From: Morinoia aosen
Taxonomy: Eukaryota > Arthropoda > Malacostraca > Amphipoda > Talitridae
Assembly: GCA_030386875.1 (NCBI GenBank)
Contig: CM059563.1
Span: 33,084,139 to 33,148,138 of the forward strand
DNA: 64,000 nt
Direction: 5' to 3'
Below are positions 36,501 through 51,500 of the stretch, piece after piece (the first letter of the stretch is position 1; every line of letters begins with the position of its first letter). The notes beneath the pieces were generated by a model. That model ran no database searches and was not told the DNA's origin. It worked only from the letters and a program-made list of their open reading frames with translations. The position numbers and the translations under genes are program-made.

Positions 36501-39500
36501 ATTCGCCCTTTTTCTTACCTCTCATTCGCCCTTTTTCTTACCTCTCATTGGCCCTTTTTTGTACCTCTCATTCGCCCTTTTTTGTACCTCTCATTCGCCC
36601 ATTTTCGTACCTCTCATTCGCCCTTTTTCGTACCTCTCATTCGCCCTTTTTCGTACCTCTCATTTGCCCTTTTTCGTACCTCTCATTGGCCCTTTTTCGT
36701 ACCTCTCATTGGCCCTTTTTCGTACCTCTCATTTGCCCTTTTTCGTACCTCTCATTCGCCCTTTTTCGTACCTCTCATTCGCCCTTTTTCGTACCTCTCA
36801 TTGGCCCTTTTTCGTACCTCTCATTGGCCCTTTTTCGTACCTCTCATTGGCCCTTTTTCGTACCTCTCATTTGCCCTTTTTTCGTACCTCTCATTCGCCC
36901 TTTTTCGTACCTCTCATTTGCCCTTTTTCGTACCTCTCATTCGCCCTTTTTCGTACCTCTCATTGGCCCTTTTTTGTACCTCTCATTTGCCCTTTTTTGT
37001 ACCTCTCATTCGCCCTTTTTTGTACCTCTCATTCGCCCATTTTCGTACCTCTCATTCGCCCTTTTTCGTACCTCTCATTCGCCCTTTTTCGTACCTCTCA
37101 TTTGCCCTTTTTCGTACCTCTCATTGGCCCTTTTTCGTACCTCTCATTGGCCCTTTTTCGTACCTCTCATTTGCCCTTTTTCGTACCTCTCATTCGCCCT
37201 TTTTCGTACCTCTCATTCGCCCTTTTTCGTACCTCTCATTGGCCCTTTTTCGTACCTCTCATTTGCCCTTTTTCGTACCTCTCATTTGCCCTTTTTCATA
37301 CCTCTCATTTGCCCTTTTTCGTACCTCTCATTCGCCCTTTTTCGTACCTCTCATTTGCCCTTTTTCGTACCTCTCATTCGCCCTTTTTCGTACCTCTCAT
37401 TGGCCCTTTTTTGTACCTCTCATTTGCCCTTTTTCATACCTCTCATTTGCCCTTTTTCGTACCTCTCATTTGCCCTTTTTCGTACCTCTCATTCGCCCTT
37501 TTTCTTACCTCTCATTCGCCCGCTTTTCCCACCTCTCATTTGCCCCCTTTTCCCACCTCTCATTTGCCCGCTTTTCCCACCTCTCATTTGCCCCCTTTTC
37601 CCACCTCTCATTTGCCCCCTTTTCCCACCTCTCATTTGCCCCCTTTTCCCACCTCTCATTCGCCCGCTTTTCCCACCTCTCATTTGCCCCCTTTTCCCAC
37701 CTCTCATTTGCCCCCTTTTCCCACCTCTCATTTGCCCCCTTTTTCCACCTCTCATTTGCCCCCTTTTCCCACCTCTCATTTGCCCCCTTTTCCCACCTCT
37801 CATTCGCCCGCTTTTCCCACCTCTCATTTGCCCCCTTTTCCCACCTCTCATTTGCCCCCTTTTTCCACCTCTCATTTGCCCCCTTTTTCCACCTCTCATT
37901 TGCCCCCTTTTCCCACCTCTCATTTGCCCCCTTTTCCCACCTCTCATTTGCCCCCTTTTCCCACCTCTCATTTGCCCCCTTTTCCCACCTCTCATTTGCC
38001 CCCTTTTCCCACCTCTCATTTGCCCCCTTTTCCCACCTCTCATTTGCCCCCTTTTCCCACCTCTCATTTGCCCCCTTTTCCCACCTCTCATTTGCCCCCT
38101 TTTCCCACCTCTCATTTGCCCCCTTTTCCCACCTCTCATTTGCCCCCTTTTCCCACCTCTCATTTGCCCCCTTTTCCCACCTCTCATTTGCCCCCTTTTC
38201 CCACCTCTCATTTGCCCCCTTTTCCCACCTCTCATTTGCCCCCTTTTTCCACCTCTCATTTGCCCCCTTTTTCCACCTCTCATTTGCCCCCTTTTTCCAC
38301 CTCTCATTTGCCCCCTTTTTCCACCTCTCATTTGCCCCCTTTTTCCACCTCTCATTTGCCCCCTTTTTCCACCTCTCATTTGCCCCCTTTTCCCACCTCT
38401 CATTTGCCCCCTTTTCCCACCTCTCATTTGCCCCCTTTTCCCACCTCTCATTTGCCCCCTTTTCCCACCTCTCATTTGCCCCCTTTTCCCACCTCTCATT
38501 TGCCCCCTTTTCCCACCTCTCATTTGCCCCCTTTTCCCACCTCTCATTTGCCCCCTTTTCCCACCTCTCATTTGCCCCCTTTTCCCACCTCTCAGTTGCC
38601 CCCTTTTCCCACCTCTCAGTTGCCCCCTTTTCCCACCTCTCAGTTGCCCCCTTTTCCCACCTCTCAGTTGCCCCCTTTTCCCACCTCTCAGTTGCCCCCT
38701 TTTCCCACCTCTCAGTTGCCCCCTTTTCCCACCTCTCAGTTGCCCCCTTTTCCCACCTCTCAGTTGCCCCCTTTTCCCACCTCTCAGTTGCCCCCTTTTC
38801 CCACCTCTCAGTTGCCCCCTTTTCCCACCTCTCAGTTGCCCCCTTTTCCCACCTCTCAGTTGCCCCCTTTTCCCACCTCTCAGTTGCCCCCTTTTCCCAC
38901 CTCTCAGTTGCCCCCTTTTCCCACCTCTCACATGTCCCCTTTTCCCACCTCTCACATGTCCCCTTTTCCCACCTCTCACATGTCCCCTTTTCCCACCTCT
39001 CATTTGCCCCCTTTTCCCACCTCTCATTTGCCCCCCTTTTCCCACCTCTCGTTTGCCCCCCTTTTCCCACCTCTCGTTTGCCCCCCTTTTCCCACCTCTC
39101 GTTTGCCCCCCTTTTCCCACCTCTCGTTTGCCCCCCTTTTCCCACCTCTCGTTTGCCCCCCTTTTCCCACCTCTCGTTTGCCCCCCCTTTTCCCACCTCT
39201 CGTTTGCCCCCCCTTTTCCCACCTCTCGTTTGCCCCCCCTTTTCCCACCTCTCGTTTGCCCCCCTTTTCCCACCTCTCGTTTGCCCCCCTTTTCCCACCT
39301 CTCGTTTGCCCCCCTTTTCCCACCTCTCGTTTGCCCCCCTTTTCCCACCTCTCGTTTGCCCCCCTTTTCCCACCTCTCGTTTGCCCCCCTTTTCCCACCT
39401 CTCGTTTGCCCCCCTTTTCCCACCTCTCGTTTGCCCCCCTTTTCCCACCTCTCGTTTGCCCCCCTTTTCCCACCTCTCGTTTGCCCCCCTTTTCCCACCT

Positions 39501-42500
39501 CTCGTTTGCCCCCCTTTTCCCACCTCTCGTTTGCCCCCCTTTTCCCACCTCTCGTTTGCCCCCCTTTTCCCACCTCTCGTTTGCCCCCCTTTTCCCACCT
39601 CTCGTTTGCCCCCCTTTTCCCACCTCTCGTTTGCCCCCCTTTTCCCACCTCTCGTTTGCCCCCCTTTTCCCACCTCTCGTTTGCCCCCCTTTTCCCACCT
39701 CTCGTTTGCCCCCCTTTTCCCACCTCTCGTTTGCCCCCCTTTTCCCACCTCTCGTTTGCCCCCCTTTTCCCACCTCTCGTTTGCCCCCCTTTTCCCACCT
39801 CTCGTTTGCCCCCCTTTTCCCACCTCTCGTTTGCCCCCCTTTTCCCACCTCTCATTGGCCCTTTTCTGTCATTCCGTGACACGCGTTCTTGGTAGGTTTG
39901 GAGGGGTCCTCCAATATTTGTATGTACTGTCTTTTGTCACTGGCGCTATTTCTATTTGTCTTGTAGTGTGACACTAATCAGTAACATTTATGATTTTCAC
40001 ATTTGTGTGAGGCTCGGAATTCTGGGACCAAATTGTCTATTGTTCCAAAATTTCTAAAGAAAACGTTTCAAATAGAATAGGACAAAATTGCAAGATAATT
40101 GAGAATACGCCTGTAAAATAGGAGGTAGAGCTCCTCAAAACACGCAGGATTTTAAGAGAGGTCATTGGCGCTAATGTGGAGGAATGAAAGAAATCTTTAA
40201 CTTGAAACAGTTTACTTGTTATTTGGTCATTCTTGATAAAAAATCACAGAAAATGGTGAAAAAACGTGATTCCAACTCATAGAAATGTTACAAAAGAAAA
40301 CTTAATATACTCTCTAACTAATATAAAGGGAAATTTCTGAAGGAAATGATGAATAAATATTTAAAAAGCATGTTGAACTAATTTTAGCTTATGTCAACTT
40401 TGAACAGCCATTTTGTGATAAACAGTAGATGGCTGTTAACAGATTTTGTTCTGTAAGTTGCTGGGATTGAGACAACTATACATGAGGCCCTTAGAATCAT
40501 ACGGTACCACACGCCGCTTTTTAAACACATCAAAAAACGGCATCAAAGTTAGGCGACTCAGCAAACCATCGCATCTCAGCAACGTATGGAGGTATTCGGC
40601 ATTTTGTAGCTATCTTCCTCTCCTCACGACTCACTCTCCAGACGAAGGATGATTATAATTTGGGAATGAGAGCGGTATACATAATTCATTTACGGTAGAT
40701 GTATTTGGCGCTCGGTACCGTACGAGTCGAGGGCTCACATCAGCCCTTGGCTCAGGCTGAGATGAGCTGTTGCCATCATTCGTTGCGCCGAGCAGTCGTG
40801 ATAGCATTTCTATTGTATGTTCCCTAGTACGTGGTAATCTTATGTACATGGGAAATGTATGTTTCATCAGAGACTTTAGAGTCTTGGTAGTCTTTCAGAG
40901 CCCCGGTATAGTAGCGTTTTATCAGTACCGCTGTTTTTTTTTACCACAGTGAAAATGCGTGACCAACCATTTCGTCATGTTCACTCGTTCATGCGTTGAA
41001 CTCGTTCAGCAACTGAGCAAATGGTACCTTCTGTGTGTACCTAGATTTCCTAGCATGAATTTAAATACTGTTTCATTAGCTAGTTAATCGCTTTGCTATA
41101 GGCCAACTTTTGAGCGCCAGGTTTTCGTTGGAAGCTGATCCGGTGTTTTTCATTGTGGACAGATCTTTTCTTTCTGTAATGTTGGGTTTAAATTTCTAAT
41201 GTGTAATGGTGTGCCTCAGTAATTGGCGGTTAGATTTCTGAAAATTATTCGTTCACAGCTGCTCGCGCTCTATCGTCCCGTTCTTAACTAGAATTAGCGT
41301 TGATAATTTCACTTGATTGTTTAAGCCTAATGGAGCCAAATTTTTTATTATTATTAGTTACTTTCTTAACAGGTATGTTGTTTGTATGATGTTTTTGGTA
41401 GCAGCTGTGAAGTACATTTTATGAGACTCGTCAGTCGAGTGGATCATTGTGGCAGTTTTATAACTTATTGTTTGTGACAGTAACTAACTCGAATTTCAGC
41501 CAAGACCATCTCTATTCTCTGGATTTACTTTTGTTTCCATTCTTTTTGACTGTTGGAGGAGCGTTCTCAACTGTGTTGAGAAGTTAGCATGTGCGTAATA
41601 TATCTAAATTGCAGTCAGTTACCTTGCTCAATTTCTCTGTTCGTGTGTCGTCGTGGCACACAAGCAACCGAATGTTTTCCTAGGCCATGGCCAAACTTCA
41701 ATAATTTGTTCTGCAATCGCTCCCCAAATTTTTTTTTGTACCATTGAATCGTCAATTTTCATGGCCGAAAAAAGAAACTCGACTTCTGTGCTCATTCATG
41801 TTTAAAAGTGCTGTTCATTGCTCAGTGAAGTTGTTGATAACAGAGTTTGCCTGCCTAGAGACTAGCTAATCCATGAGCGGGCGCTCTGCGTATTTTCGAG
41901 CATGTATGCATGATCTTTTACTTTCAAATATTGTATGTAAATTGGACCAATCATATCGGTGGGATTTTTTGACGGTGATAAATTCTTTGTCAATAAAAGG
42001 TTGTCTGGAATTCTATTTTATAATTGCATTACAAAAACACGCAACAACGGCACGCGGTGCAGCTTCTTTCACGTGCGTTTTACCTGAAAAGCGCGTTAAT
42101 TTCCGTTGGACAGTGATTTTGTTTGTACTTGTTGGCGTTGAAGCACCATCGTCTACTGCAGGGCGCTTTGCTGATCTTGCATTCAATATTATGATGCTTT
42201 ACCTCCATTTCCCAGCGGAGCGAGTTGTGCCAACCGAGACACCTAAACTTTGGTGCCCGGGTGCCGCCACTTAAACTTGAACAAAACCACATTTCTCTCT
42301 GATAGACGCTTGAATGAGGTGGAGCGGAGGTTAATTTTTGAGTGTTATAATATTAATGATATCGCGTTCGATTTGGAGGTGCCAAGAAGCTCACTTCTTG
42401 ACTAGCCCGTACACTTACGTGTGCGTTGTGCAGTTGTTTCCTCTGCTGCTTGTTTCTCGATCATTCGAGTTGAAATTCAATCACTTTATATTTGTATTGA

Positions 42501-45500
42501 AATAGCTATTCAGTTGCTTTCAATCCAATTACGCTTTTGGCGCTATGTATTCCACATTTTCTCTATCTCTTGTCATGCTCATCCATTATTGTTATCCTTC
42601 TTTTGTGTTTTTTCCCTGAGTCGTAGACCAGTTGTTCGTAGTACGTCCATCTCTTCCAATGTGTTCCTTGCCTGTTCGCTTTTGTCCATGCAGTTGATGG
42701 TCTTTAAAGCGATCATTTTCTGCTGTGATATCCACTCGCTCACTATAGTGGGCCACCCATCGCATGTTTTGCTTCATGACCTTCTCACATCAGTCGTCTT
42801 TTTAATACAGCCTTTACGGGGTCGTTTAGTGATGACGTGTCACATCCCAGCTCTTATAAGTCTTTCATTGAGCTTTGTTCTTCTCTTGCGCCTGAGTGTA
42901 TTTCTTTCAAAGGGCCGTGGTGTCGTTTGTATGATTCTTTCAGTGGTCTGCGTGGTTGTTCGGTGCTCATGTTTCAGTTCAATAGCTTCTTGTGGACAGT
43001 GTTTACGTCCTAGTGCCCAGTCTAACTTCACGTGGTCGATAAATTGTGCTAAAACATTGTGTTGCAGTAAATAGTCCTCCTCAAAAGGATACAAGTATTG
43101 TATCTATGGGAATCAGCGCTCCCAGGTCTAAAATGCAAGGTCCTGCACTGGAGGTAAGGTTGCTCTTTTCTTCAATTTTTCTTTCGTTTTATAATCTTCT
43201 TTTAACTTACTGTTTCCATGCGTAGGGGATCTTTTGGGGGAACACACCTGGTGTATAGATTCCCTTCGGGGAATCATTGAGCTCATTGATTCCCTTCAAG
43301 GGGACACTATTATTGTAGCTATGGGAATTAGCGCTCCCATGATAGCCCGAGATAAGCACGATCTGAGAGTTAAGTAGGCCTTTTTTTGTAGAATAAATTT
43401 TTTTTGTTATATTAAAGGGCACCCTTTTTTGGTTCACTTCTGTCCTGTTTTTCAGCACCTAATACTTTCTTCTTCAACTTTTTTGTTTCATAAACTTCTT
43501 TCTCAACTTTGTTTCCGTGCCTCTTCTGCATAGATTCTGCATTCCCTTATTTCCACACTAAATGGTGCCTTCTTCCTTCCTCTCTTCGGAATGCTTTTTC
43601 TTTTCGTGGTTAGGGAGGCTTAAACTAACATCTAATCTAATCTTTTACCTCATTGAGAACCCACTGCAGGTGTAAATTTCATATTACGATACGTATAAAA
43701 CAGAGATTGGAAATATAGATAATTTGGCTTATTGAGAATCTGCTGTTTTAGCACAGCACGCTACATTTCGCTCCTCTTGAATAACGTTATGCTCATTCTG
43801 TAGGCCTGGTTCTAACTTGTTATTGTTTGACAGTATTTTTTCCATTAAATCAAACTTATTATTCCATTTTAATGCATGTAACTCAGTGCAAATTCATGTA
43901 TCCATGTACCACCTGGGGACTTTATGAAATACTTGCCTCTGGCCTCAGCTGATATCAGCCCTGTAACTTTTGAGACCGTGCATGCTTGTCCTCACATCAT
44001 CTAGGTCAGCGGCTGATGCCGTCAGGTCAACAGGACTCTGATGCTGGCGATGGCTGCCAGATGAAGTGTAGGTGTTGTGTGTGCCGTGTGCAGTGCAAAC
44101 CTAGCCAGCGCAGTGTGCAAATGAGGCGTGCGCTGCTACCTAGGTGCTGAATGTAAATCTAACGCTCATTGACTGAGTCATGTAATCCTTCTGCTTTGTT
44201 TATGGTAAATCATTTGATGTACTTTTAAAAGCGTTCGTAGGTGAAATTTTTGTTCATAAAGCTTGATATACTTTGTGTTGTGGAGCAATACCTTGAAGTG
44301 GATACGAGCGGCTATGCTGCTGCTAGCTATTATATTTTGTAAATTTTAATTTACTATCTTCAGTGCGTATTTTCGTCCTTAAAAGCAACGTTTTAGGAGG
44401 AATTTCTTGAATGAATATGTCTTCAAGGTCGTTACTTTAAATTGAATTTGTAGCTTTCTTAAAATTTTAAATTTATGCTTCAAATAGAAATCGATAACCG
44501 CGGAAAGTGTTGGTACTAGCCAATGGTCGGGTACGTTTCTGTTGTAGAAGCTTGTTCATTTTTGAAGCCCCTGCATTACATTGAAACGCGTTTTTGGAAT
44601 CGTATCATGAATTTTTTCAATTTGTGTCAAATAGCGTCTTAGAACAAATAATTTGGATACTATGCTTACCTCGCCTCTCAGGGGGATACAACTATTGTAT
44701 CTCTGAGAATTACCACTCCTAGGGGGGAAATGTAAGGGCCTGAGCTGAAAGTTAGGTAGACCTTCTTTTTGTTTGTATAAAATGTTTTTGTTATGTTAAG
44801 GACCACTTTTTTTCGGTTCACTGTTGACCTGTTTTTCAGCACCTATTACTGTCTTCTTCAACTTTGATCTTGTTTCATAATCTTCTTTCCAACTTACTGT
44901 TGCTAAGCCCTTTCTGCATAGATTCTGCGTTTCCTTAACTCCATACAAAATGGTGCCTTCCTCCTTCCTCTCTTTGGATCGCATTTGTTACTGCAGGTAG
45001 GGAGGCTAAAACTAATGACTAATCTAATCCAATCCAATCCAATCCTCTTTTTGGATCGCCTTTGTGGCGGAAAGGGAGGCTTGAACTAACTAATAATCTA
45101 ATCTAGTCTTACCACGTTCCTCGCGTATGGGGCCACATGTGGAACAATATGCGAATTGGTCACACACGTACCGGTGTAAATGAATGGCATTTCATCTGCT
45201 GTGTCACCTCTTTTAAAAAATAAATATTGTCATACGAGGTGGAATGTTATCGTGCAATTGCTCTTTTCATATTTCTTGGTTAGGGGAAAATGGACTCATG
45301 CTCTTCACTCGATTTCTCTAGTCTGCTATTTACAACCCCACCAAACCAATTGTTCACTAACGCGGAAACGCTGTGAACACGTAATTTAGTTCTCAAATCG
45401 AGCTGAGAATAACTTTAACAACACTGCTTTTTTCAATTCTCAAGCCTTTTAACTTGTGCAGAGTTTGTGCCTCACATCGACCGTCTGTTCGATGAGAAGC

Positions 45501-48500
45501 TGCTGTTCGGGAGTGGCTGGACGGCGCACGAGACGCTGCGGCCACTGGCCTACTCCACCCTCGCCGACCTCGTGCACCACGTCAGGTGAACCCCCGCCTG
45601 GCCCCGCCAGTGGTCTGCCTTGACCCCTGAATGCACGGGGGCGTCTAAATGATCCCAACTTAATTTAAACTCAAATAACTGCGCATTTTATCCTAATACG
45701 TGAACATGGCTTTGTTGCTTTCCCCTAATAACTGAAACTGGTTAACCTTCATGTGAATTTTTTCTTTTATAGAAAAGTTAGGGGCAAAATGATCCCACTG
45801 TGTAAGTTTTTTGGAAATAATATCGTGCATTCATGGGTTTATAAAAATGTTCTCATTTGTTTAAATTTTACCAGCTTAGGATTTTCCCCTCACTTGCCTT
45901 TGTGCGGAATGGGGGCATTCTTTTGTGCCTGATGCATCTGTACAATGTATTACGTAATTTATTCCTATAACTCAGATTTTGTGGATCTTACTCATGGGTA
46001 TTTTACTACTCATGCTTGCCTCTAGAAAAATGCAGTGCATGGAAAAACAATTTGTCGGTTTCATTGTATTTGTAATAATTCTTACTAGACTAATTACTGT
46101 TTTTACTAGTATATAGGAGTATACAGTTAGTGTCAATGGTGCTATTTGTTGTAAAATAAATATTTGTACTCTACAAAATGGTTATTTTCACATGCTCCAT
46201 GGTAATTGACGTACCATTGTCTAACTTGATTCTACGTAATTACCTGATGATGAGATACAGTATGTGTCAATTGAAAAATGTGTTAGTTATTAAATTTTTG
46301 TTGAAAATATTAATTCAACAAAAATTCTCAACTTCTATTAGTTAAAAATTTCTTTTACGAGGCTATCCTTGTTGTAATTTGCCTATCACACGCCACGAAT
46401 GCCCCATTTGAGTTCCGCGCTCTTACCCTTTCTTTGTGGCGAAATTATGAAGTTATCTATATCTAAATTATTTCTAAATAAATTGCTAACTAAAAACTAT
46501 GTCGATACGCTAGAATGCTCTAGTCCTTTTCTTGACCCAAAGCCAATATTTGCTTTTTTATTTAGCATCAACCAAGAGCTTCTTATAGCTTGGTGGAGTG
46601 GAAGGAAGTATGTGAGGGGGAACAATGTAATATTAACATTAAACTGCGAATCACGCACCAATTACAGAAGAAGAATACTGCAGAACTGAGTGATGGCTCT
46701 GCTGCAAAGGATTGAATTGTAATAATTGTTTTGTGTAATTTATTTGCATCTAAGTATGGAGATTTAGGTATGATCAGCTTGCGTGTGATCTTTTTTGCTT
46801 TTTATGCATATTCTATCATGACATACTTTTGTTGAAGTGTAAAAAGGATGTGTAGTGTTTTGATTAGTTAAATGCGTATTAAATGTAGAATTTCATTGTA
46901 TACAAACAGTTGTTTCCCCCCACGATGTATCGGTTTTACATTTAAATTCTAGGAGATTTGCTCATTCTATGTTGTTGAAATAATGGTGTTTCTTACAGAA
47001 CAAAACTAAACCTTCAAGCACTGAACCGTGCCGTCCATTTGTTTTCAAAAAACATCCATGACGAGACGCTCCCAACGAGCATCCAAACGATGTCATGCAA
47101 GCTCTTGCTGAACTTGGTAGATGGCATAAGAACCTACAATCAAGACGATTCCTACGATCCTCAGCTCCCAAAGGACTTGCTCATTCGCATGCTGCAGGTG
47201 TTTGTGGACAAGTTCAAGTCCATAGCGCAGTTGCAGGTGCCATACCTGAAGCAGAAGCACAGTGAAAAGGAGGTGTCAAACGTTCCCGCTGCGCCGTTCT
47301 CGGTGCCCTCCACAGCCAACAGCACGCCTGGGTCGAGCACCAGCGGCGGCGTAGAGGGGGCTCAAGACATCAAGCAAGAGGATATCAAGGTCTCAAAATT
47401 GTTGGCGGGTGCTCCTGCGGCCAGCGCTAGTGTTCCCTCAGAGTCTGATACTGGCAAAGACAAGGATCAAATTCAGAAGCTTGGTGCGCCTCCCAACATC
47501 ACTCAGAACTACAGCGTCCCTGACTGCAAAGCGCTTGTCAAAACTTTGGTGTCTGGGGTCAAAACCATAACTTGGGGTTATACTAACTCCCGCTTCTGTG
47601 CTGATAAAGCAAATGGAGAAAAAATCTTCGAACCGAAGGAAGTGTTGATATTCATAAGGTTTGTGAAGTGGGCGATGCAGGCGTTGGACATCTATACAAT
47701 CAACACCCACGGCACCACACAAAGTGGACCTTCGGTGTCTTCGTCTCAGCGAGCGTCGGGCGTGACGACGGGAGGACGGTCCAAAGAAGAGAAGGAAGTG
47801 CTTGAGCATTTTGCTGGCGTGTTCACTCTGCTCAACCCCGCCACCTTCAAAGAAATATTCTCTACTTCAATCGATTATGTAGTCGACCGAATCCACTTGA
47901 ACAACGCACTGCAAGGAGTGGCCAACACGTTCCTTGCTAACCCCACCCCTTCGCCTGTATTTGCCACTATTCTGGTGGAATATCTTCTTAAACACATGGA
48001 AGAAATGGGCAAACCAGTCGAAAGATCCAGCCTCTATTTGAAGTTATTTAAGCTTGTGTTTGGTAGCGTTTCACTCTTTGCAACACCGAATGAGCAAATG
48101 TTGAAACCTCACCTGCATCAAATAGTAAATAAGTCAATGGAGCTGGCCATGAGCGCAAAGGAACCTTACAACTATTTTCTTTTGTTACGCGCTCTTTTCA
48201 GGTCAATTGGTGGAGGAAGCCATGACTTGCTATACCAAGAGTTTCTGCCTTTACTTCCAACTTTGTTGCAAGGGCTGAACAGCCTACAGAGCGGCCTTCA
48301 CAAGCAACACATGAAGGACTTGTTCGTCGAGTTGTGTTTGACGGTTCCTGTTCGTTTGTCATCACTTCTTCCCTACCTGCCAATGTTGATGGATCCTCTT
48401 GTGTCCGCTCTCAATGGCTCTCAAATGCTCATTTCTCAAGGTCTACGAACTCTTGAACTGTGTGTCGACAACCTGCAGCCAGACTTCCTGTATGAGCACA

Positions 48501-51500
48501 TCCAGCCCGTCAGAGCTGAGCTCATGCAGGCCCTGTGGAAAACTTTGCGCAATCCCAATGACACGACAGCCCAAGTGGCTTTCAGGGTTCTTGGCAAATT
48601 TGGTGGGGGTAACAGGAAAATGATGATAGAACCTCAAAAGCTGTCCTATGAAGAGCAAGAAACCCCAAGCACTTGTATCAATGTACTTTTTGCTGAGCAT
48701 AAAGTGCCAATTGTGCTACCTGTCGAGAAAATCATTGAAGTTGCTTTCAATGCCCTCAAAACGTCAACTACTGAACCTTGGTATCGCCAGCAGTGCTGGG
48801 AAGTTGTACGTTGCTTTTTGATTGGCTCAATGCTCAAGGATCAGGACAGAGGTCTGTTGTCAAAACTTATAAACCACCCGAGCTTCAAAGACGGTGATAT
48901 TTTGACTTGCGAACCGTACAAGTGTCGAGACGAGGCTGCGCGCAGAGTTCACCAGATGGCTCTCACCGCCATGCTCGTCACCGCTGCCATCAAGGAACTC
49001 AGCAAGCAGGTGCTGCCAAGCATGGTGTCTGTGGTGCGACATTACACCATGGTAGCCGTTGTGCAACAAGCAGGGCCTTTCAATGTGCACAATAAAATAC
49101 AAGGCATGGACCCCTACGTGCTCATCGACGCTCTGGCTGTAGTCATGGGGCATGAGGAGAAGGAGCTCTGCAAACCAGGCCATGTGACTTTGGTCTTGAT
49201 CATCAGTACTGCCAGTGACATTTTAGGGAGCAAGGACAGAGCCTCTCGGCTTCCTCTCATGGAATACCTCGCCGTAAAAATGTGTCAGTTGTGCTACCAG
49301 CGTGCGTGGTACGCCAAACATGGTGGTTGCTTGGCCATTAAGATACTTTGTGAACACATGCCACTCAAGTGGGTACTTCAGCACCAGTTTGCATTCCTCC
49401 GAGCTCTCATGTATGTCATGATGGACCTGTCTGGCGAGGTGTCCACGGGGGCAGTGGACATGGCCAAAACTAATCTGGAAAAAATCTTACATCTGTGTGC
49501 ATCTCCTCTGTTACCTCCGCACGATACGCAAGAAATGCAGGCCATCCAAGAAAAGTCGCTGCAAGAGGTGACTCAAGAACTTGTTTTGCAGGTAACCTCC
49601 TCCAACACAATAGTGAGAGAGCAGACCATGCACTCCTTGCGCCTTCTGGGCAGGCTCACAGGACGAGGAGTTACGGAAGTCATGCTGCCACACAAGGAGG
49701 TGCTTGTAGACATGGTTCCGCCCAAGAAGCACCTCTTGCGTCATCAGCCTGCTAATGTTCAAATTGGCCTCATGGAAGGCAACACCTTCTGCACCACCTT
49801 AGAGCCTCGGCTCTTCACCTTGGATACAAATGTACAGGAGCACAAGCTATTCCTCAATGAACTCTTGAATCTAGTTGAAAGTGATGAAGCCCATCTACGG
49901 AAGTATTCCTGCTATAAAAATGTCAGTAACTTGATCCCTCTGAAAAAGTCAGCCTTGCGTGCTCTCTCAACCTGCCATTACATTCATGCTATTCAGGACA
50001 AGATCTTCACCTCAATCTACAAAGCTCTGATCACCAGTAGCAATACAGAAATTCAGGAAGCTGCGTTTGAAGGTTTACAGAAGATGTTAGATGGGAGAGT
50101 GCCTTCAGAATCCATCACAGCAGTAGTGCGTCCTTTGGTATCTCAAATCTGCAGCAGCATAAGACTTTCTTCCCAAATGGTATCAAAGATCTCTTACATC
50201 TCGCGTCTGTTTCCGAACCTGTTCACCGAGTTCGTTTGTAACGAACTGCTGAAGTACTGCTATACACTGCTGGACACAGCTGCTCTCAACCCGAGGTCCA
50301 CGGCAGAGTTTCAACTCGCAGCCAGTGTGCTTGATCTTTTCCATCGTATGCCCTCTGCCTCGCCTCGCTGCATTGAGCACATGGTGACCAAGGTGCTCAG
50401 CACAGAACAAGCGCTGCTTATTGAAGCAGGGAGTCCTCTGCGTGAGCCTCTCGTCAAGTTCCTAGTTCTTCACCCCGTGGAAACTCTCGAGCTTTTCCTG
50501 TCTCCCGCCCATGCAGGCAACGAGCAGTGGGGACGTTATCTCGAGTACATTTTCCGTCATCCATCTTCTGCTCGCCTCCGTAGTCAAATGGAGCTGCAAG
50601 GAGACCGAATACTCTGTCTCATGTCAGAATGTGACGTGACTCCTGCGCATACAGCTCAAAAGCATTTCCTGGCCATCCGTATGACTCTACTTGTTGCTCG
50701 CAACAATAATGCGTGGCTCGAGTCGCAACCTGCTCTTCTGCGGAGTTTCCGCGATCTTTGGAATTCAGAGGAATTCCACAACAAGCACATCATGTGTGCG
50801 TCAGTTGAGTTCAGCCATTGGAAAGTTCCTCGAATGGTGGTTTCAATTTTACTCATCTGCTATAAAAATCACAGCGACGACATTCCACTTTTGTTCCAGT
50901 TGGTCAAAGCTTTCATTGGTCGTTACATTCCTGAGTTCCAATTTTTGAGAGAATTTCTGGAAGAAACTGTAGCCAAGACGTACCCCGTTGAATGGAAGCG
51001 AAAGGCTTTCTTTGAGTTTGTCAACTTGTTTGAAGATGCATCCGTAATTCAGGAACTCAAAGCATGTGTCCTTCAGTATATCATCATTCCTAGCTTCTCT
51101 GTGAGCTTGGAGCGCGGCGAGCGAGACTTGCTGATAAGCAACAGTGAAACTCCCAATGTGGACTCCCCTGACAACATTGTGTCGGTGTTCATCAACCGCA
51201 TCATGAACCCTGACAACAACGGCATCTTCATCGACGCGCTTCGCATTCTCCTGTTGCAACTGTCATGCCTCCTGGTGGACAAGGCCTACAACTACTTCCA
51301 CGATGAGGCCAGCCACCGCCAAGGGGAGAAACATCGGCAGGGTGACAAACTGCGTCGCTTGATGACATTCACTTGGCCGTGTTTGCTCGCCAAGAACTGC
51401 GTCGACCCAGCCACAAAGTACCACGGACACCTCCTACTGTCGCACATCATCGCCAAGTTTGCCATCAATAGGCGCATCGTGCTACAAGTGTTTCACAGTC

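Noticed and set aside
36214-39971. Open frames of about 800-1,220 codons on both strands over the 23-25 bp array
   Set aside because: The unit has no stop in most frames, so all frames are open by construction. The plus-strand frame merely extends exon 6 past its donor. Low-complexity, no start context, and exon 6 joins exon 7 perfectly in phase.
42421-43094. 217-codon plus-strand frame and an opposing minus-strand frame
   Set aside because: Hydrophobic, Cys/Ser-rich composition typical of the complement of another sequence; no domain recognised; only a faint retroelement resemblance on the minus strand.
44796-44984. Short basic minus-strand frames recurring in retroposon copies (e.g. 43207-43458, 59343-59612)
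   Set aside because: They are translations of the reverse strand of the retroposon, shifting with each copy's indels; no conservation as protein.
47438-47809. Antisense frames over exon 8 (also 48860-49183, 50849-51259)
   Set aside because: Shadows of the conserved TRRAP coding sequence in GC-rich DNA.
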